From: Aradus depressus
Lineage: Eukaryota; Arthropoda; Insecta; Hemiptera; Aradidae
Direction: 5' to 3'
Length of the DNA: 64,000 nucleotides
Assembly: GCA_963662175.1 (NCBI GenBank)
Contig: OY759216.1
Location: forward strand, 36,907,087 to 36,971,086
How positions within the stretch are numbered: the first letter of the stretch is position 1; every line of letters begins with the position of its first letter. A program made the translations under genes and the position numbers. This document shows positions 63,899 to 64,000 of this stretch, piece after piece. The notes below the pieces were generated by a model. It was not told where the DNA came from, did no database searches, and was given only the letters and a program-made list of their open reading frames with translations.

Positions 63899-64000
63899 CT
63901 TTTTTTTCTTCCGGCGGCTCTACGGTCCTGAAAGAACCTGGGCCTCCGTCACAATCCTCCTCCATTTGTCTCGATCTAAAACCTTCTCCCTCCATCCTCT
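63899..64000 (-). pseudogene. RTE-type LINE C-terminus, cut by the window edge
   Basis: Reading the minus strand in from the window edge gives WREKVLDRDKWRRIVTEAQV followed by LSGP and a stop near 63925. This is the standard end of RTE-clade ORFs. An A-rich 3' tail follows at once and joins repeat B. The rest of the element lies outside the window. It is a different copy from the one at 52841. Confidence 0.7.

Overview
This window is AT-rich animal DNA, almost certainly from an insect. It carries an LTR retrotransposon with an envelope gene of the errantivirus type, tRNA-derived SINEs, Jockey- and RTE-type LINE fragments, a Tc1-type transposase relic and many foldback or MITE-like elements. 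I found no convincing host protein gene, tRNA or rRNA in 64 kb, so it reads as a transposon-dense intergenic or intronic region. The insect order cannot be fixed from what is here.

Layout. 1-6 kb: SINE copies, a dispersed hairpin-ended repeat called 'repeat B' here, a 787-bp foldback and a neighbouring 260-bp MITE. 6.1-12.0 kb: a young LTR retrotransposon (TSD GTTA, LTRs of 572 and 566 bp) that encodes only a Gag-like protein and sits inside a SINE. 12-26.5 kb: decayed repeats, including two Harbinger-like elements with MADF-domain exons, a Tc1 relic, a hammerhead-like repeat and a LINE C-terminus. 26.5-38 kb: a Jockey fragment, a 91-bp minisatellite with a 182-bp higher-order period, a diverged solo LTR, a LINE tail, and 71-bp and ~36-bp tandem arrays. 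39.0-44.2 kb: a second young LTR element (785-bp LTRs, TSD ATACC) whose only long ORF is a 413-aa coiled-coil protein. 45.7-52.8 kb: a complete errantivirus-like provirus with apparently identical 213-bp LTRs, TSD TCGG, a tRNA-Lys-type primer site, gag, pol in the -1 frame and an overlapping env. 52.8-64 kb: RTE fragments, a ~180-bp tandem array, a pogo-like element, a Jockey RT relic and many repeat B copies.

How the parts relate. Both gag-only elements lack reverse transcriptase and integrase, so their recent spread must have used enzymes supplied by other elements. The provirus has all retroviral reading frames, but its integrase has Asn where the third catalytic residue of the DD35E triad should be. 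Nesting gives an order of events: SINE then gag-only LTR element at 6.1 kb; repeat B, then RTE, then provirus at 45.7-53.4 kb; Jockey relic, then foldback, then a 127-bp element at 60.4 kb.

All alignments were made by eye. Family names rest on recognised protein motifs and terminal structure, not on database searches.
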